Made by a program: the position numbers and the translations under genes. The notes under the pieces are model-generated. The model searched no databases. It was not told the origin of the DNA and saw only the letters and a program-made list of their open reading frames with translations. A stretch of 64,000 bases of DNA from Trebouxia sp. TZW2008 (taxonomy: Eukaryota; Chlorophyta; Trebouxiophyceae; Trebouxiales; Trebouxiaceae), in NCBI GenBank assembly GCA_002118135.1, contig BDIU01000179.1, positions 62,001-126,000 of the forward strand. The letters run 5' to 3'. Shown here piece by piece: positions 1 through 12,866 of the stretch. Within the stretch, counting starts at the first letter, position 1, and every line of letters begins with the position of its first letter.

Positions 1-950
1 TGTCCTTGCCTGAAAAGAGTTATGCCAGCCTGAACATTGGGCTGTTCTTGTCTGCAGATCGGCAACACAGGTTGGGTCTGTCATGCTTCAACAGTGTCTT
101 AGTGGGCAGCTACTTTCTCGCCAACAATGCAGCCAGCAGCCTAGCCAATGGAAAGAGGGGTGCAGATACAGAGGAAATACGGCGCATAAGGCAGGTCAAG
201 TGGTCAAGTTCATCTGAAGAGACCATCTTGGTCACCACGGTGCGGGCTGTTGCATGGCTTCACTGTAATCTGCAACACTACTTTGCAGTCTATCCAGCAG
301 GCCAACTGCAGTCGGCTCTAACTTCGTTCTCGTGCCTGAAGCAGTGTGATGCGAATGAGGTTGTCCTTCTAAATGCTGCTTGCTCACAGTTGAATGCCTG
401 GCATGGGCTTACGTCATCTTGTTTTGGTGTGGTCTTTCCTTCCACATTGTAGCCACATAGGTCTGCACTCACTACCACACAGATTTTGTCCAAAATGCAG
501 GTATTTGCGGAACCTGCAACAAGCGTCATGGTGCCCAATGTTGACTCCATTGCATGATGCTGCAGAACAATGAAGAAGTGCCAGCCCATTGCTTGACAGA
601 CAGCCAGCAATGCTCTCCACTCCAAGTCTTGCTGGAGCAGGCTAGAATCCTGGATGGAGGCACACAGGCCAGATTGACAAAATGCGAGGCAAGTGTTTTG
701 CACCGTGCAGTACATCATTAATGTCAATATCTTCAATTTATCCAAGTCAACTACGCTCACATTCCAATGTCTCTCTTGGCCTTTCTTGCACATTATACCA
801 GTCCTGCTGTCTTCTACTGGAGACATTGGACAGTAATCAGCCAGTAAACTTGCGCCCCACGGCCATGCTGTTAGACGCAGCTGCTTGCTGGTTTGACAAA
901 AAACGTCTGCCAATAAACGTGTTTTCACTGGCATGGCTTAACATCTGCAG

Positions 951-3900
951 GTGGCATATGCTAATGCTGAAAGGCGAGAAGCGTTGTGTGAACAGTATTT
1001 TGCCCTTTGGACACCGTCAGCTCAGCTAGAAGAGGGTGCAGAAGGTGCATCGGAACAGTCGCAAAGTTTGCAAGACAAACGTGAAGCAATTGCCCAGCAG
1101 ACTCAAGCCAGGCACGCCTTGCACATCCTTATGTCCATGTTAAGCCACCCTCCTGTTGCAATGCATGCTGCAGCTGAAAATTCATCACCCAAGATTCTGC
1201 CCAGAGTTGGAGTCGACTTACCTATTGCAAGCAGGCATGCTCTGATTGCAGTCAAACGATGCATCTGACAGCGCTATTGCAATATCGGCTTGATCTAGCA
1301 TCATCACAGGTGGTGTGAGAGCATCACTGCTGTCAGTGCACTCTGTCTACAAAGCACTTGAAGAAATTGTAGTTCCTCCCTCAAAGCTGGCCTGCTGCCT
1401 TTGCAGGCCTCCTCAGCAGCTCTTTGACGATGTTGACTGCGGAGTAGCAGCTCAGGAAGAGGTGATGACCCTTCTACTGCTGCATCAACCAGCCCAGCGG
1501 CTCTGCTTGACTGCATTGATCTACTTGCCTGCAACAACAGCTCGTATTCGTCTTGCCTCCTCCTTTGCTGCCCCAAGCCTGTTGTCAACTTTGCATTATG
1601 AGCCTGCTCTTCAATTGCAGTTGAACTTGCTGCGCAGAATTTGCAACATTGCAAGTGACTGACGACAACAGTCTGGTTCCAACTGCATGAGCCTCCTGCA
1701 ATAAGGCACTGCAAGCTTGATTGATGCTTCCAGTTACTTGTGCACTTCTCAATCGCCCGATTGAGCTTTGCTTTGCTTGACAATCTTGGTCGCGCTATGC
1801 ATAAACCTTATGCTTCTTGTCTGACACAGCATGCTGTCATGCAGATGAGTAAAGTCAAGATTGCTGAAATCGCCACTCTGCACGCTCACCATCTGGCGAA
1901 GCCAGGAGCTTCAGTCCGGCCAGTCAGTCAGACCCTCAACAGTGACAGCCACCCACAAGGCAGCGCAGCATCTCATGACAGACAGCAACCACTTGTTGAT
2001 GAACCAACATCAGTATTGCAGAATGCACATAAGCAATTGGCTGCTGCTGTTGGGCCCCAACATGCTGACACAAGCCCTGCTGTTGGAGAAGCGCCCTCAC
2101 ACCTAAGCCCATCTAAAGAGCAAGACAGCGGTGATACTCCTGCCCCACAGCTACAGACGGAGGTAGCTCCTGTCTCGCCTTTCAGCAAAACCCTTGCTAC
2201 AGCGTCAGAGCAAGCTCGGATTGCAATGGAGGCGCATTTCAAGCTGGCTCTTGCCAAAGCACCTAGTAGGCGCAACACAACGAACCCCGCAACTGTGTTC
2301 AGCTGGGGGCAGCTGCGTGTGCTGTCAAAGCAGATACAGGCTTGCAGAAGACTGGAGGTAAGCATGGCCTCAGGCCCATCACTCAATGACATCTGCCTTC
2401 ATACCCAGTACAAATACTTGTATAGCACCGGACCAAACTGGTCGGAAACAGTTGACTGGTCCAGTACGTACCTAGCTGAGCCTGCTGAGCCTGTCTAGCA
2501 CACGTGTAGAACGAAGCAAATGAATGGCTTAACGATACCCATGCTGCAATCCAAGACAACACAGCAACTCCTTTTTCTGCACAATCACTAAGCTGTTGTG
2601 AACGCTCCACCGCGCGTCAGCACCTTGTCAATCATGTGATATATTTCTCAACCTTCAAAGCACCACCTGTACTATCATTAGACAGCACAATGTGCTTTGC
2701 AGCGTGGAGACAGGATGCTACCAGCAGATTTGCTGTATGCCATCAAGCCCCCATCGCTAGCAGAGTTTGCCAACCCTGGTGTGCTACCAGACAATGCGTC
2801 ATTCATCAAGCTACTCACACAACCTGTCAAGTCTCCTTCAACAAGCCCTACGCGGCTTGCTCAGTCTACCCCTGGGGCTACACTCCGCAGCCCTGAAGCT
2901 GCGTCCAACACCCCTGCCCTGCCTCCTCAACTGACCTCTGTTACCACAGCTGCAAGCGATTCCAAGGCTGTTCTGTCCAGCCCTGCGGGTGCCAGTAGCG
3001 GCCCTGCCCAGTCAATTTTCCCTGGCCCCATGGCTGTGTCCAGCAGCGCGGCAAGGCCTGTCCAGCCCAGCCCCAGGGCAGTGCCAAGCAGCCCTGCCAG
3101 GCCAGGCCCCAGCAGCAAGGGCATCCTGGTTTCAGAGCAGCAGCAAGCAGAGTTGCCAACTTCAGCTGTTGATGTGCTGGGCCTGTCCTGTAGATACTCC
3201 AGCGCACGCCCAGAACCCCACAGCGCTTTGACAGCTGCAAAGGATCAACCACCCTCAACAGCTGCTCACCTTCTGGAACCTGTGGTGGGTTCTGAGACTT
3301 TGTCTGAAGCCCAGGCGCCTTCAGCGGATCCTCAGTTGGTCACAGATTGTGCACCAGGTTTTGTCACAGAGACTACTGCATCAGTAGACGGCAAGCTAGC
3401 ATCAGCCAATCCACTGACTGTTGCCTCAGCACTATCAGGGGATGAGGCAAAGCGACTTGAGCCCATGCAGCAGGCAGCTGCGCCGCCTTTGCACAAAGCA
3501 GAGCCACAACTTGACCTTCTTGCAGAAAGGACATCACACCTTCCTGCACAGCAACCTCTGCAGCTTACATCAGATGTACCCTCCCCTGTGGATTCAGAGT
3601 CAGCCCTAGACCCTCCTCCCCCAGGAGTGGACGGGGATCAAGGGTCTGCCTCCCCTGAGGAGGGCAACAGCCCTGTCCCCTACCAGCAGCCCCTGGTGGG
3701 TGAGTCTGGCCTGACTCCCCTGCCCCCTTTGGTCACCTCGCCAAGCAGTACTGGCAAAACCACTGGCCGTACTTCTGCTCACTCACAGCAGCACAACGCA
3801 GTAGCAGAAGCTGGTGTCAATGCACAGGCGGATGCAAGCACTGCTGCTGATAGTGCTCAGCCAGTTACCGCTGCTGATCAGGAGAAAGATAAGGCTGGTG

Positions 3901-4013
3901 ATGCTCAGCAGGCAGCCGATGCTGTGATTGCAGCAGGCATGTCTGCACTGTTAACAATCAGATCGCATGGTGCTGACAAAGTCTCATTGCTGCATTGAAG
4001 AAATACGCTTGCA
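951..4013 (+). CDS. Exons of an unrecognised low-complexity protein (5' part, model incomplete)
   Basis: I do not recognise this gene. A TGCAG acceptor precedes an open segment from 951 (reading VAYANAERREALCEQYF) to about 1260. A second open segment, 1740-2357, ends at a GTAAGC donor in phase 0 and joins in phase to a long open segment starting after a TGCAG at 2703. That segment begins RGDRMLPADLLYAI and runs about 1.25 kb as Ser/Pro/Ala-rich sequence with recurring short SPxxxPSSPA runs, then stops at 3996-3998 unless spliced earlier. The order, start codon and 3' join are unresolved, and the gene may begin left of the window. It may be the 5' half of the gene at 5610-12125, since strand and composition agree. 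The long open frame and the phase match at 2357/2703 support coding; the 951-1740 stretch is much weaker. Confidence 0.4.
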
Positions 4014-4216
4014 TGCCTTGCTTAAACTCATATATGACTTGCTTGGATTTATCTGTCCCTCAGGCGTTTCTGCACTCCATTGCCATTTTCCAGGCACATC
4101 TGGCCTTCTTGTTAAAAGCGTTGCTCTCACATATCTAATGCTGACTCACAGGCTTTCAATACAGACATGAAGTGCCAGTATATATGCCTTGCTGCACCCC
4201 ACTGGTGGTCCTTGCA

Positions 4217-5095
4217 GGCACGTCTGGTCAAGCAAGCAACTGTGACAACGCCTGTCACATGACCTGGCAGATCACGAATCTGCAGGGCCAGGCTGCTGGC
4301 ACCTATACTGATGGCAATCATATCAATGAACTTGTCTCAGTGTGCTGATTGAACAGTATCAAGTATATTTTGTGATGCCACATGTGTGGTACCTGCAGGC
4401 ACGTCTGGTCAAGCAAGCAACTGTGACAACGCATGTCTCATGACCTGGCACATCTGCAGAGCCAGGTTGCTGGCGCCTATACTGATGGCAATCATATCAG
4501 TGAGCTTGTTTCAATGTGCTGATTAAACAGTAAACAAACACATTTTGTGATGCCGTATGTGTGCTAACTGCAGGCACCTCTGGTCAAGCAGATGGCTGTG
4601 ACAATGCTTGCCTCATGACCTGGCAGATCACAAACCTGCAGAGCCAGGTTGCCGGCACCTACCTGGACGGCAATGTGCTGTTTGGCAAGCTGTGGGAGCA
4701 CTACCATCACTTGGGCGTTATGAATGCCACAATTGAAGCATGTGGTAGGGTCCCCATCTTGCAAAGGCTGCTAGAGAAATGTGCAGTGCTGTCGCAGTCT
4801 TTGATTGGTGCCTGCTATGGTACACCCTCAAGGTGTGGCTGCCATCACTTGCGTCATGAATGCTGCAATTGAGGCTTGTGGTGAGGGCTCTGCCTTGGTA
4901 TCTTAACATACAGGGCATGCTCCATCATGCTGACATGACTGTAGCAATGCTTGCGTGATGACCTGGCAGATCACAAACCTGCAGAGCCAGGTTGCTGGCA
5001 CCTACCTTGACGGCAATGTGCTGTTTGGCAAGCTGTGGGAGCACTACCATCACTTAGATAAAGATTATAGCCTCAAGGTGTGGCTACAATCACTT
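4217..5095 (+). repeat. Four tandem diverged copies of an exon-like segment
   Basis: Four related segments begin near 4217, 4399, 4573 and 4935. The first three follow a TGCAG acceptor and start with a GCACSTCTGGTCAAGCA-like sequence. The clearest frame reads GTSGQADGCDNACLMTWQIT followed by a segment ending GNVLFGKLWEHYHHL (third and fourth copies). The first copy keeps the frame but diverges at its 3' end, and the second carries an indel. Each copy includes exon-like and adjacent intron-like sequence, so this looks like local tandem duplication of an exon with its acceptor. Which copy, if any, is spliced into mRNA cannot be told from sequence. Confidence 0.6.
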
Positions 5096-5609
5096 GGGCC
5101 TCATGACCGCCACAATTGAGGCATGTGGTGCGTGCTCTGCGTTGCTTTTGTAGCATATTTGAGCATGCTCAGACATGATTGATCAAGATTGCCAGGAAAA
5201 GATGGCAGCAATGTGGAGAGAAGCATGCTCATATCAGCACAACTGATGCAGCAGTTCAAGCAAGTGTCTTTTACACCATCATCATAGGTGAGAGCAGAGT
5301 CCATCATGGCATCACCTATATACAGTGTAAACAGCACACATCTTGCACTCAGCAACATCAAGAAACCTCCAGTCACGGCATACTTAGCTCAGACCAACTG
5401 TGGAATTCCCAGCACAGGAAGGTTTTGTACTTTACAAAGCTTTTTTGGCTTTTGCACACTCTTATAAAACTGCATGTTCTTTGCAGGTTGTTGGTCTATG
5501 TGCAAGTCACTTCTGCGGCATTTGCATCACAGACCAATTCAGCAGTGCTTGACAGAAAGCTTTGTTCACTATACAGGATGGTGGGGCTATGTGCAGTTTT
5601 CCTCTGCAG

Positions 5610-8600
5610 CATTTGCATCACAGACAGAAGCAGCAAGGCTTGAGGTCAACGGCTGCATCATTGCACTCACTGCTCCAACCAGCCAGGCTCCTGCGTATGC
5701 CTTTGCAGCCTACGCCACAGCTGCAACCGCTGCACCTGAAGGGGCAAGACCCACATATGTCTATGCACTTACTGCACAGACTGTCGCAAGCTCTGGTGCT
5801 CAAGCGGGCATGAGTCAAATGCAGTATGCTCAGTACGCACATGGCCAGGCTGGGATGACTCAGTGGCCTGGCTATGACTACTCTGCTTATGGCTATGGTA
5901 CGTGCTCCATCGAGCATCAACGTCATCAGCATTCTCAGAAGTCCTGCAGTAATGTGCATGAAGTTCACTCACAGCACAGTAGTGATTGGCAACGTTCCAT
6001 TGCTTTTGTGTCAACAGCTGTTACTGCCGTTGCGCTCAGCGCATTTTGTCAATGTGCATGACGCCAGCACAGATTGTGCATGGGAGTTGCGCCCCTTTTG
6101 GCGTGAATCAAGCTCAAATCTGCCAAGAAGCGCTACCATTTTACCCGTTTGTGTGGACGTGATGAAGTACAATGCTGATGCAGGGTATGGCATGTACCCA
6201 TCACAGTGGCAGCCTGGGCAACCCTGGTGGGACTACACCACCTCACAATGGCTGTACCCTAATCAGGTGGGTCACTAGCATTCTTCATCTGCTTCCATCT
6301 GCTTGAATCTTCAACATGCTAGTGGCCTCTGTTCAACAAGCCTAGGATTGTCACATAAAGCAGGGATAGCCTGCTATTCAATCTTGCAATGCAACATCAG
6401 TGATGCTGAGCTTGATGTGCTGTGACCCCAATGTTGCCTCAAACGCAGTTTGGACATGCTGCATCAAGCTTGTGTGACATCAAGGTTGAAGCTGAACTGC
6501 AGTGGTTGCTGCCTTTTTATCATTCATTCATGCATCCATCCATCCATCCCTCCATCCATCCATCCATCCATCCATCCATTTTTTCTTTCTTTCTTGCTTT
6601 CTTTCTTTCGTTTGTTTGTTTGTTCACTCATTCAATCGATTAATCATTTATTCATTCATGAGAAACGTGTGCTAGGCAGGGTCAGCAGGCCCAATCAGGC
6701 ACGTACAGAAGCAATCAACTGTCTCCAACCAGTTCAGTCATGCGCTGACCTAAACGAATGACATTGGACATGCATTCTGTCCTTCCTTTGCTGTGGCTCA
6801 AGGCCATCATGTATCTTGCACATGGTGTTGTGGCAATAGCGGATGAGCTAGATGAGCACCTCATGTTTGATGTCTGCGCTAAAGCTTCATCCCACGTCAA
6901 AGCAGACCACCACGTGCTCGCTTTTGTGTCAATGGCTGCATTGCTTGCGTAAATGTGTTTCTGGCTCCTGAAATAGCCCCTCTTCCTCTGAGTTTACCAT
7001 TTTACAGACGCTTCATCCCCAGCAAGCCTCTACCCCTCCCGTGCAAGCCCCCGTCAAAGGACCCTCACCCCCACCCCTGCAGGTTGTGCCATTGGCACAA
7101 CCTTCACGACCCAATTCTGAAGAGGTCAATGTGCCAGTGAAGCAAGTTGTGGCTTTGCCGCAGTCAGAAGCTGAGCCTGAGTTGCACGCTCCTGAGATCA
7201 AGGCCACAGAGGTGGCAACTGCAATCGGTCCTAAAGGTACAGCCATTTAACTTTTGACGCCAAATTGGTGTACATGGTCAATATTCATCACACTCCGAAT
7301 GTCCTCATGCATGAGTTGGAGTAGGCGCCCATCTCAGTCAACATGGTGACAATCACTGAGCTGAACTCCTGTGCATGGTATTTGGTTCTGCATGTACATT
7401 GTTTGCTGGTATTGCTACTGCTTGTGCCTGAATTCCTGATGAATGGATCTCAGCTTTTTCAGACATGTGTCTGCAAGCACATTGCAGTACTGATGCAGAA
7501 CATTGTCCCAGCACTAGTCAAACTGACCATGCTCAGCATATGCAGGGCCACCTGGCAAGAGCTCAAGTCTCCCCAGCAGCAGCCAGCCACTCTCACCAGC
7601 TGCCTCAGGCAGAGCGGCCATCAAGCGCAGATTTGCCGAGCTGGACAAGCCTGCAGCACAGCAGCAGACCAGCTTGCCCACTTTGGTGAAAGGCAGTCTA
7701 TTGGCAATGCAGCAAGACACACTGCTGTCCAAGAGCCACGGCTTGAAAAAGAATGGATCAAAGGACAGCGGCTCAAAGGACACCAGCTCGAAGGACACCA
7801 GCTTGCAGAACAATGACTTGAAGGATAATGTATTGAAGGACAGCAGCTCAAAGGGCAACAGTTCAAAGGACAGCAGCTTGAAGGATAGCGACTTGAAGGA
7901 CAGCAGCTTAAAGGACAGCAGCGCCGAAGAGAGCAGCTTGAAAAATAGCAGCCTCCTGAAGGACAGCAGCTTGAGGGGCAGCGGCCTGAAGGGCAGCAGC
8001 CAAACTGACAGGACGTCCTCCACTACTTCAGAGGAACCCAAAGGCAGCAGCTCAAAGGGCAGCAGCCCAGTCGAAAGGACAGCAATACACGCTTCAGAAG
8101 AGGCGAAGGGCAGCAGCTTGAAAGGTAGCAGCCCAAGAAAGAGGGCTTCCTCTTCTTCAGAGGAGCCAAAAGCCTCCAAGCGCAAGGCAAAGCATCAAAG
8201 GACGGATGACAGGTCGGGAGACCAGGCTGGCGCAGCATCAGACAAGCACTTTGCAAAGGAGCCAACTGCTCACAGAGCAATGTCTTTCAAGCTGAGTGCC
8301 CAAGCCGGATTGCGCAGAGCCTCAACAGCTGCACATCCAGCTTCCCCAGCAACTGCTGAGGCTGCTTGTTCAGCAGCTGCCCCAGCAGCTTCAGCAGTGG
8401 AGACTGCAGCTTCTCCAGTAGCTGCTCCAGCAGTGTCAGCACCGGAAGCCTTAGTGGCTGCAGCAGCTGCCAATACAGCTGCTCACAAAGCTGCAGGCGC
8501 AGCTGCTGCTGCGTCCTCTGATGCAGCTGCCATTGCTCCTGTTTTAGAGCCAAAAGCTGCCAGGACCAGCTCAGGCTTGAGCAAAGCTGCTGTTGCGCTT

Positions 8601-11600
8601 GGCATTCCCACACGGACATATGACAAGGCGTCCAAGCCTGACCAGACTGAGAGGACAGGGCTGAGCCATGCTGCGTCTGAGTCAAGGGCAAAGGGCACCA
8701 ATACAGCGCAAAACGCTACTAGTGCTGCTCTAGAACGCCAGCCTAGGCAGGCTGCACATGTGACAACAGTTGGTTTTCTGCCTGCTAGGTTCAGGATTGA
8801 CCTGTCTAATGCTGATTCTAGCTCACAGCCTGAGGTATCTGCCATGGCAGATGGTGCCCCACCCTCCAAGAACCCTAGCCTACCTGCTGCAGATTTAGCA
8901 CAGGCATACTCAATCCAAGATGCATTGGAGTCAGATTGTGCTGTTGCTTCCATAGCAGCTGACAGGCTTCATAGTGATGCACAGCCGCCACCACCACCGC
9001 TACCGCCAGCTGAACACAGACAGCATGACTTAATGCCTCCACTGCCACCACCAGCAGGTCTGCAGCATGACTTGTTGGCGCCACTGCCCAACAAACTCGC
9101 GCCAAGCTCACGCGCAACAGCAGTACAGGAGCAGTCTGAGTTCCCGCCGCCTCCGCCACCATTCCCGCCACAAGCTTTGGTGCCAAATCAGTCACAGCCA
9201 GCTGAACATACGCTGCCTCAAGCACACCAGCAGACAGCGCGAAAGCACAGTCAGGCCCCATCAGCATCACCAGAGATTTTACAGCTGCCAAGCCATGAGC
9301 GTCAATCACCAAGCAAGGAAGCACAAGTGCTTTCACCAGGGGACCAGGGCGTCACCTCCCCTTCAAACACTAGGAAAAAGCGGCGCTGGGGTCCAGCAGT
9401 GGGTGACTCCACCCCTGCTGAAGGGGCACTTCCAGCAGAGCCGTCTGTGGAAGGCTCATCCTCAGAAGAAGCGCCTCCTACAAGGCAGTTTGATACGGCC
9501 TGGGCAACAGGAGGGGCACCTGCAGCTGTTGCTGTTCATGATCATGCATGGGGTTCTGCAAACCCTAGAATGGTGGATGTCAGAAACCCTGCTGGCGCTA
9601 TTCCTACTGACCCTAGACGACAGCCTCCCTCCTCTGCAGCAGGGCTGCTTGGAACAAACCCTGCAGGCGGGGTCACTGGCCAGCAGGGGAGTCTTGGCGC
9701 TGCCCTGCCCCTGCCTGCTCAGCATGGCCCGGCTGCTTCTGCCCTGCCGCAGCCTCAGCAGGGCACTTCTGGCCCTGCCTTGGCTCAACATCAGCCTGGT
9801 CCTGCCCTGCCTCTGTCCAAACATGCTGCTGCCATCCAGGGCTGGGGCCCTTCTCAGCACGGCTCTGCTGTTTCTGCTCAGTCCCATTTCCAACCTCAGC
9901 AGGGCATTTCTAGACCTGCTCTGTCACAGCCGATCAACAGCGCTGCCTTCAGCTCAGTCCAGTCTTGGGGCGCTTCCCAAACAGCCCTGGCATCTGGCCG
10001 CAACAGCCCTCAGGGCCCGTTGCCAACAGTCCCTATGCCACCTCCAGCATGGGCCCGTTCCAGGCTTGCCTCTCAGACCCTGCCCCCGGCCCCTGCCAGG
10101 CCCCAAGCAAACCCTCAGACCCACCCCGCCGCCCCTGCTGGACCCCAACCAGCCCCTGTGCATAGATTGAACCCCTGGGAGTTGAGCGTTCCAAAAGCAA
10201 CAGGCCCTGACCAACCGCCATTGGCACCAGAAATATCCCAGTCAAGCAGCTCACGCTTGTCTGGTGATAAGCGGCCAAGCTCATCACAGCAGGTAAGTTG
10301 AGCAAATAGCAGCGTCACAGCGCATTGGCTCCCCTGCTTGCAGGACTGTCCATACAGGAACGATCAATTTTGCGCTGCATGAGCCACGTCAAACTGCAGG
10401 GCTGCCCTTTAAACAGAGGTTGCTTCGATACTGCATTGCCTCACCAGCAGTGCAATGCCTGCTTGGCTGCACAAGCTTTGACATGTGAGCAAGCGTGTAG
10501 GCATCTTGCTGCAGACTGAGAATCTTCCATGGTGGGTACCAAATCCTGACGCATCAGATGAGCCACAGCTGTGGCAAGTCAAGCTGCAGTACAGCTGGGG
10601 CAGCTCCACAGCTGTGAAAGCAGAGCTTAGAGTGACTGCAAGGCTTTGGGGAGCTCAGCGCATGGGCCAGCAGTGGGCAAAGCCAGGTAAGATTTTGAGC
10701 TTAGATCTGTCATGTTCATGTCAGGTACCACCTCATTGGTGTTTTGCTACTCTTTTGCGACTTACCTATTCAGCAAAACAGCAACATGTGTCAGCACCAG
10801 ATGTGTGTGGACCCTTTCACCCTGAGCCTGGTCTTTAGCGATGCTTGTGCTGCAGGCATCAAAGCTCAACTGTCTGCAAGCGGGCTACCAGAGACCCTGA
10901 AAGCCAACAAGCTAAGCTCTGCCTGGGGCAGCAGCTGTCCACTGTCTCATGCCTATTGGATCTCAGTCCAAAATCTGACTGACCGAAGCTGATGCTGCAG
11001 GCCTGAAAGCTCAACACTCTGCAAGCAGTATACCATAGACTCTGAAGGCGAACAAGCTGGGCTCTGCTCTGGACAGCAGATGGCGTAAAGACCTCAGAGA
11101 GCGGTGGGATGGACGTCTGCAGGCAACCGATGCTTTGAACTGGCAAGTTTTGCAAAGGCCAAGCCTGGTGTCAAGCCATGTCTGTGCTGCAGGCATCAAA
11201 GCGCAGCTCTCTGCAAGCTTGCCGCCAGCCTCTCTGAAGGCAAACAAGCTAAGCTCCGCCTTGGGCAGCAGATGGCACAAGGACCTCAGAGAGCGGTGGG
11301 ATGGGAGTCTGCTGGTATTTACTGTAGATGACAGCCTACAGGCAACTGATGCTTTGAGTTGGCACTTGCAGATGCTGCAACTGCAGCGCCTGCAGACCCT
11401 GCTGAGGTGCAAACTCAGCCCAAGTCTTGCACGCTTGCCATGCCCTGTGTTCTTGTGACGCCCCATTGCATTGGATCTGCTTGAGGCGCTATGAAAATTT
11501 GCAAGCTGATGTTGTGCGTAATGCAAGGGGTTGGCTTGATGTAGCTGTGTCCAGTGACTGCATGCACAGGAATAGCTTGTTGGGCGCAGTCTATCCTCCA

Positions 11601-12125
11601 TACTAAAGTCAGCCGTGGTTGTACGCGGAAACATGCAGCTGAATTGCCGAATGCTGCTGGTCTTGACTAAGGCACTGGCCTCCTGAAATCTGCTGTGGCT
11701 ATGCTGCTGCAGTGCACCAGAGCAGCCCCTGATTGCCAAGCTATCATCACCTGGTGCCGTGACAACATCTTCATCATCTCACAGAGCCAGCACGCTGCGA
11801 CTGATCGCACCCAACAATGAGGTCATTCCCACCATTGTTGATGAAGATCTATCTCAGGTGTGTGTGCATCCTGTGAGCATCTGCTTCATCTGTCAGAACA
11901 TGTTCTGTTTGGACAAGCCCATGAACACAATTGCGCAGATGCAGTCTCAGCCCTATTGCACTTGAGATGTTGGGACAAGCCTGTGCAGAGTCAACAAGAG
12001 TGATTGCTTGTCTGCAGGCTGCAAAGGCGGGTGTACAAGAGCTGATAGCTGACAACAAAGTAGAGGCTGGTCCTATAAGCAGGCAACAGCAGCCATGTGT
12101 GTGTGGGCTGATCTTGATGGATTGA
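5610..12125 (+). CDS. Large Ser/Pro/Ala-rich protein of unknown function (3' exons, phase-consistent)
   Basis: No family recognised. Exons 5610-5897, 6184-6266, 7008-7236, 7546-10292 and 10515-10686 join with matching phases (1, 0, 1, 0). Each has a CAG acceptor and GTACGT, GTGGGT, GTACAG, GTAAGT or GTAAGA donor. Final exons 11785-11857 and 12018-12125 also match and end at TGA. The piece joining 10686 to 11785 passes through repeated exon copies and is unresolved. Visible features: a Tyr/Gln/Gly-rich stretch ([14 protein letters not shown]), an aromatic segment [14 protein letters not shown], a basic patch [13 protein letters not shown], Lys-Asp-Ser-Ser repeats, alanine-rich and polyproline runs, and a basic KKRRWGP motif near the middle. 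Low complexity plus the basic KRRWGP patch suggests a nuclear, perhaps RNA-associated protein; that is inference only. Confidence 0.6.
6531..6581. repeat. (CATC)n tetranucleotide microsatellite
   Basis: About twelve near-perfect CATC units with one interruption, followed by a T/C-rich CTTT tract to about 6620. It lies in the intron between the exons ending at 6266 and starting at 7008. Confidence 0.9.
7741..8035 (+). repeat. In-frame tandem minisatellite encoding Lys-Asp-Ser-Ser units
   Basis: Repeats of 15-18 nt (AAGGACAGCAGCTTG-like) inside the large exon 7546-10292 encode alternating KDSS/KDSD/KGSS blocks with leucine spacers. Identity is highest between 7840 and 7925 and decays to both sides. 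The repeat keeps the reading frame throughout. It also leaves the antisense strand open (7514-8185), which is a by-product and not a gene. Confidence 0.85.
10857..11335 (+). repeat. Three tandem exon copies (GIKAQLSAS type)
   Basis: Segments starting near 10857, 11003 and 11193 are diverged copies of one exon. The first and third follow GTGCTGCAG and read GIKAQLSAS; all carry a [13 protein letters not shown] block followed by a tryptophan-containing end. The second and third copies share an almost identical 3' part that reads DLRERWDG in the third. The incoming phase 1 from the donor at 10686 fits the first and third copies, so they could be alternative or mutually exclusive exons, or only one may be used. 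Confidence 0.6.
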
Positions 12126-12866
12126 TAGACGTCACGCTTTTGCTAGTTGACTCAGTGTACAGTCACAGATTGCAGCTTGCGCTTGGATTGCATACAGACT
12201 GAGGGTAGATTATCAGTACATTTGGACACAATCCTGTTCGCTCTCAACACTTTGGCACTACCGCCACCTTTTGCCAATTTTGTGCTGATTCAGTTTTGTG
12301 TTGATCAGTCTGAGACAGCCTGACAGTGTACATCATCAGGAGTCATTGCACATCAGGGCAATGCTAGGGTTTGTGTATTGGCTGTAGCCAAATTTAGTGC
12401 TGAACCCTCCAGATGACTATTTTCATGCAATACAACTCAGATGTGCAGATTCTGCCGCTTGCTTACGCAGTTCTGTAAGTGTCGCATCTGCAATTGCAGG
12501 GTGCTGCGCTGCAGCGCACAATTTCAGGAGGCACCATCAACTATCGATCGCTCACGACTGTTGTACGTATTTCATTCATCACTGTGACGCGTGGAGCTTG
12601 GGGGTAGAAGCATTTCGTGCCTGACAGCTTCAATATACTGTGCTCGTGCACGCATGACCTCATCAAGACCACCTGCAGAGGAATGGCTGCTGAAGCCCAA
12701 TGGTCACTCAGCCAGTCATTCAGTGAATTATGCAGCAATGCAGCTGAGTTGCATCCTTGTCTCAATCCGCTTATTACAGCGCAGCTCATGCACAGAAATG
12801 TAAAATACACTAACCGCAAATGTGAGAGCCTGTAATCAGTGATTACAAGTTGGCATTCTGGACAGA
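12126..12866. other. Convergent intergenic spacer with TGTAA poly(A) motif
   Basis: No gene recognised between the stop of the upstream + strand gene and the stop of RPS7. On the minus strand a TGTAA pentamer (12843-12847 on +) lies about 20 nt past the RPS7 stop. That is the spacing expected for the chlorophyte polyadenylation signal. Confidence 0.5.

Noticed and set aside
290..934. 214-codon minus-strand open frame at the left end
   Set aside because: No recognisable content, and several overlapping frames on both strands are equally open.
6422..6761. Open frames with HPSI repeats
   Set aside because: Product of the CATC microsatellite within an intron.
7514..8185. 223-codon minus-strand open frame rich in LLSFKLLSF
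   Set aside because: It is the antisense of the in-frame KDSS minisatellite; the repeat keeps both strands open.
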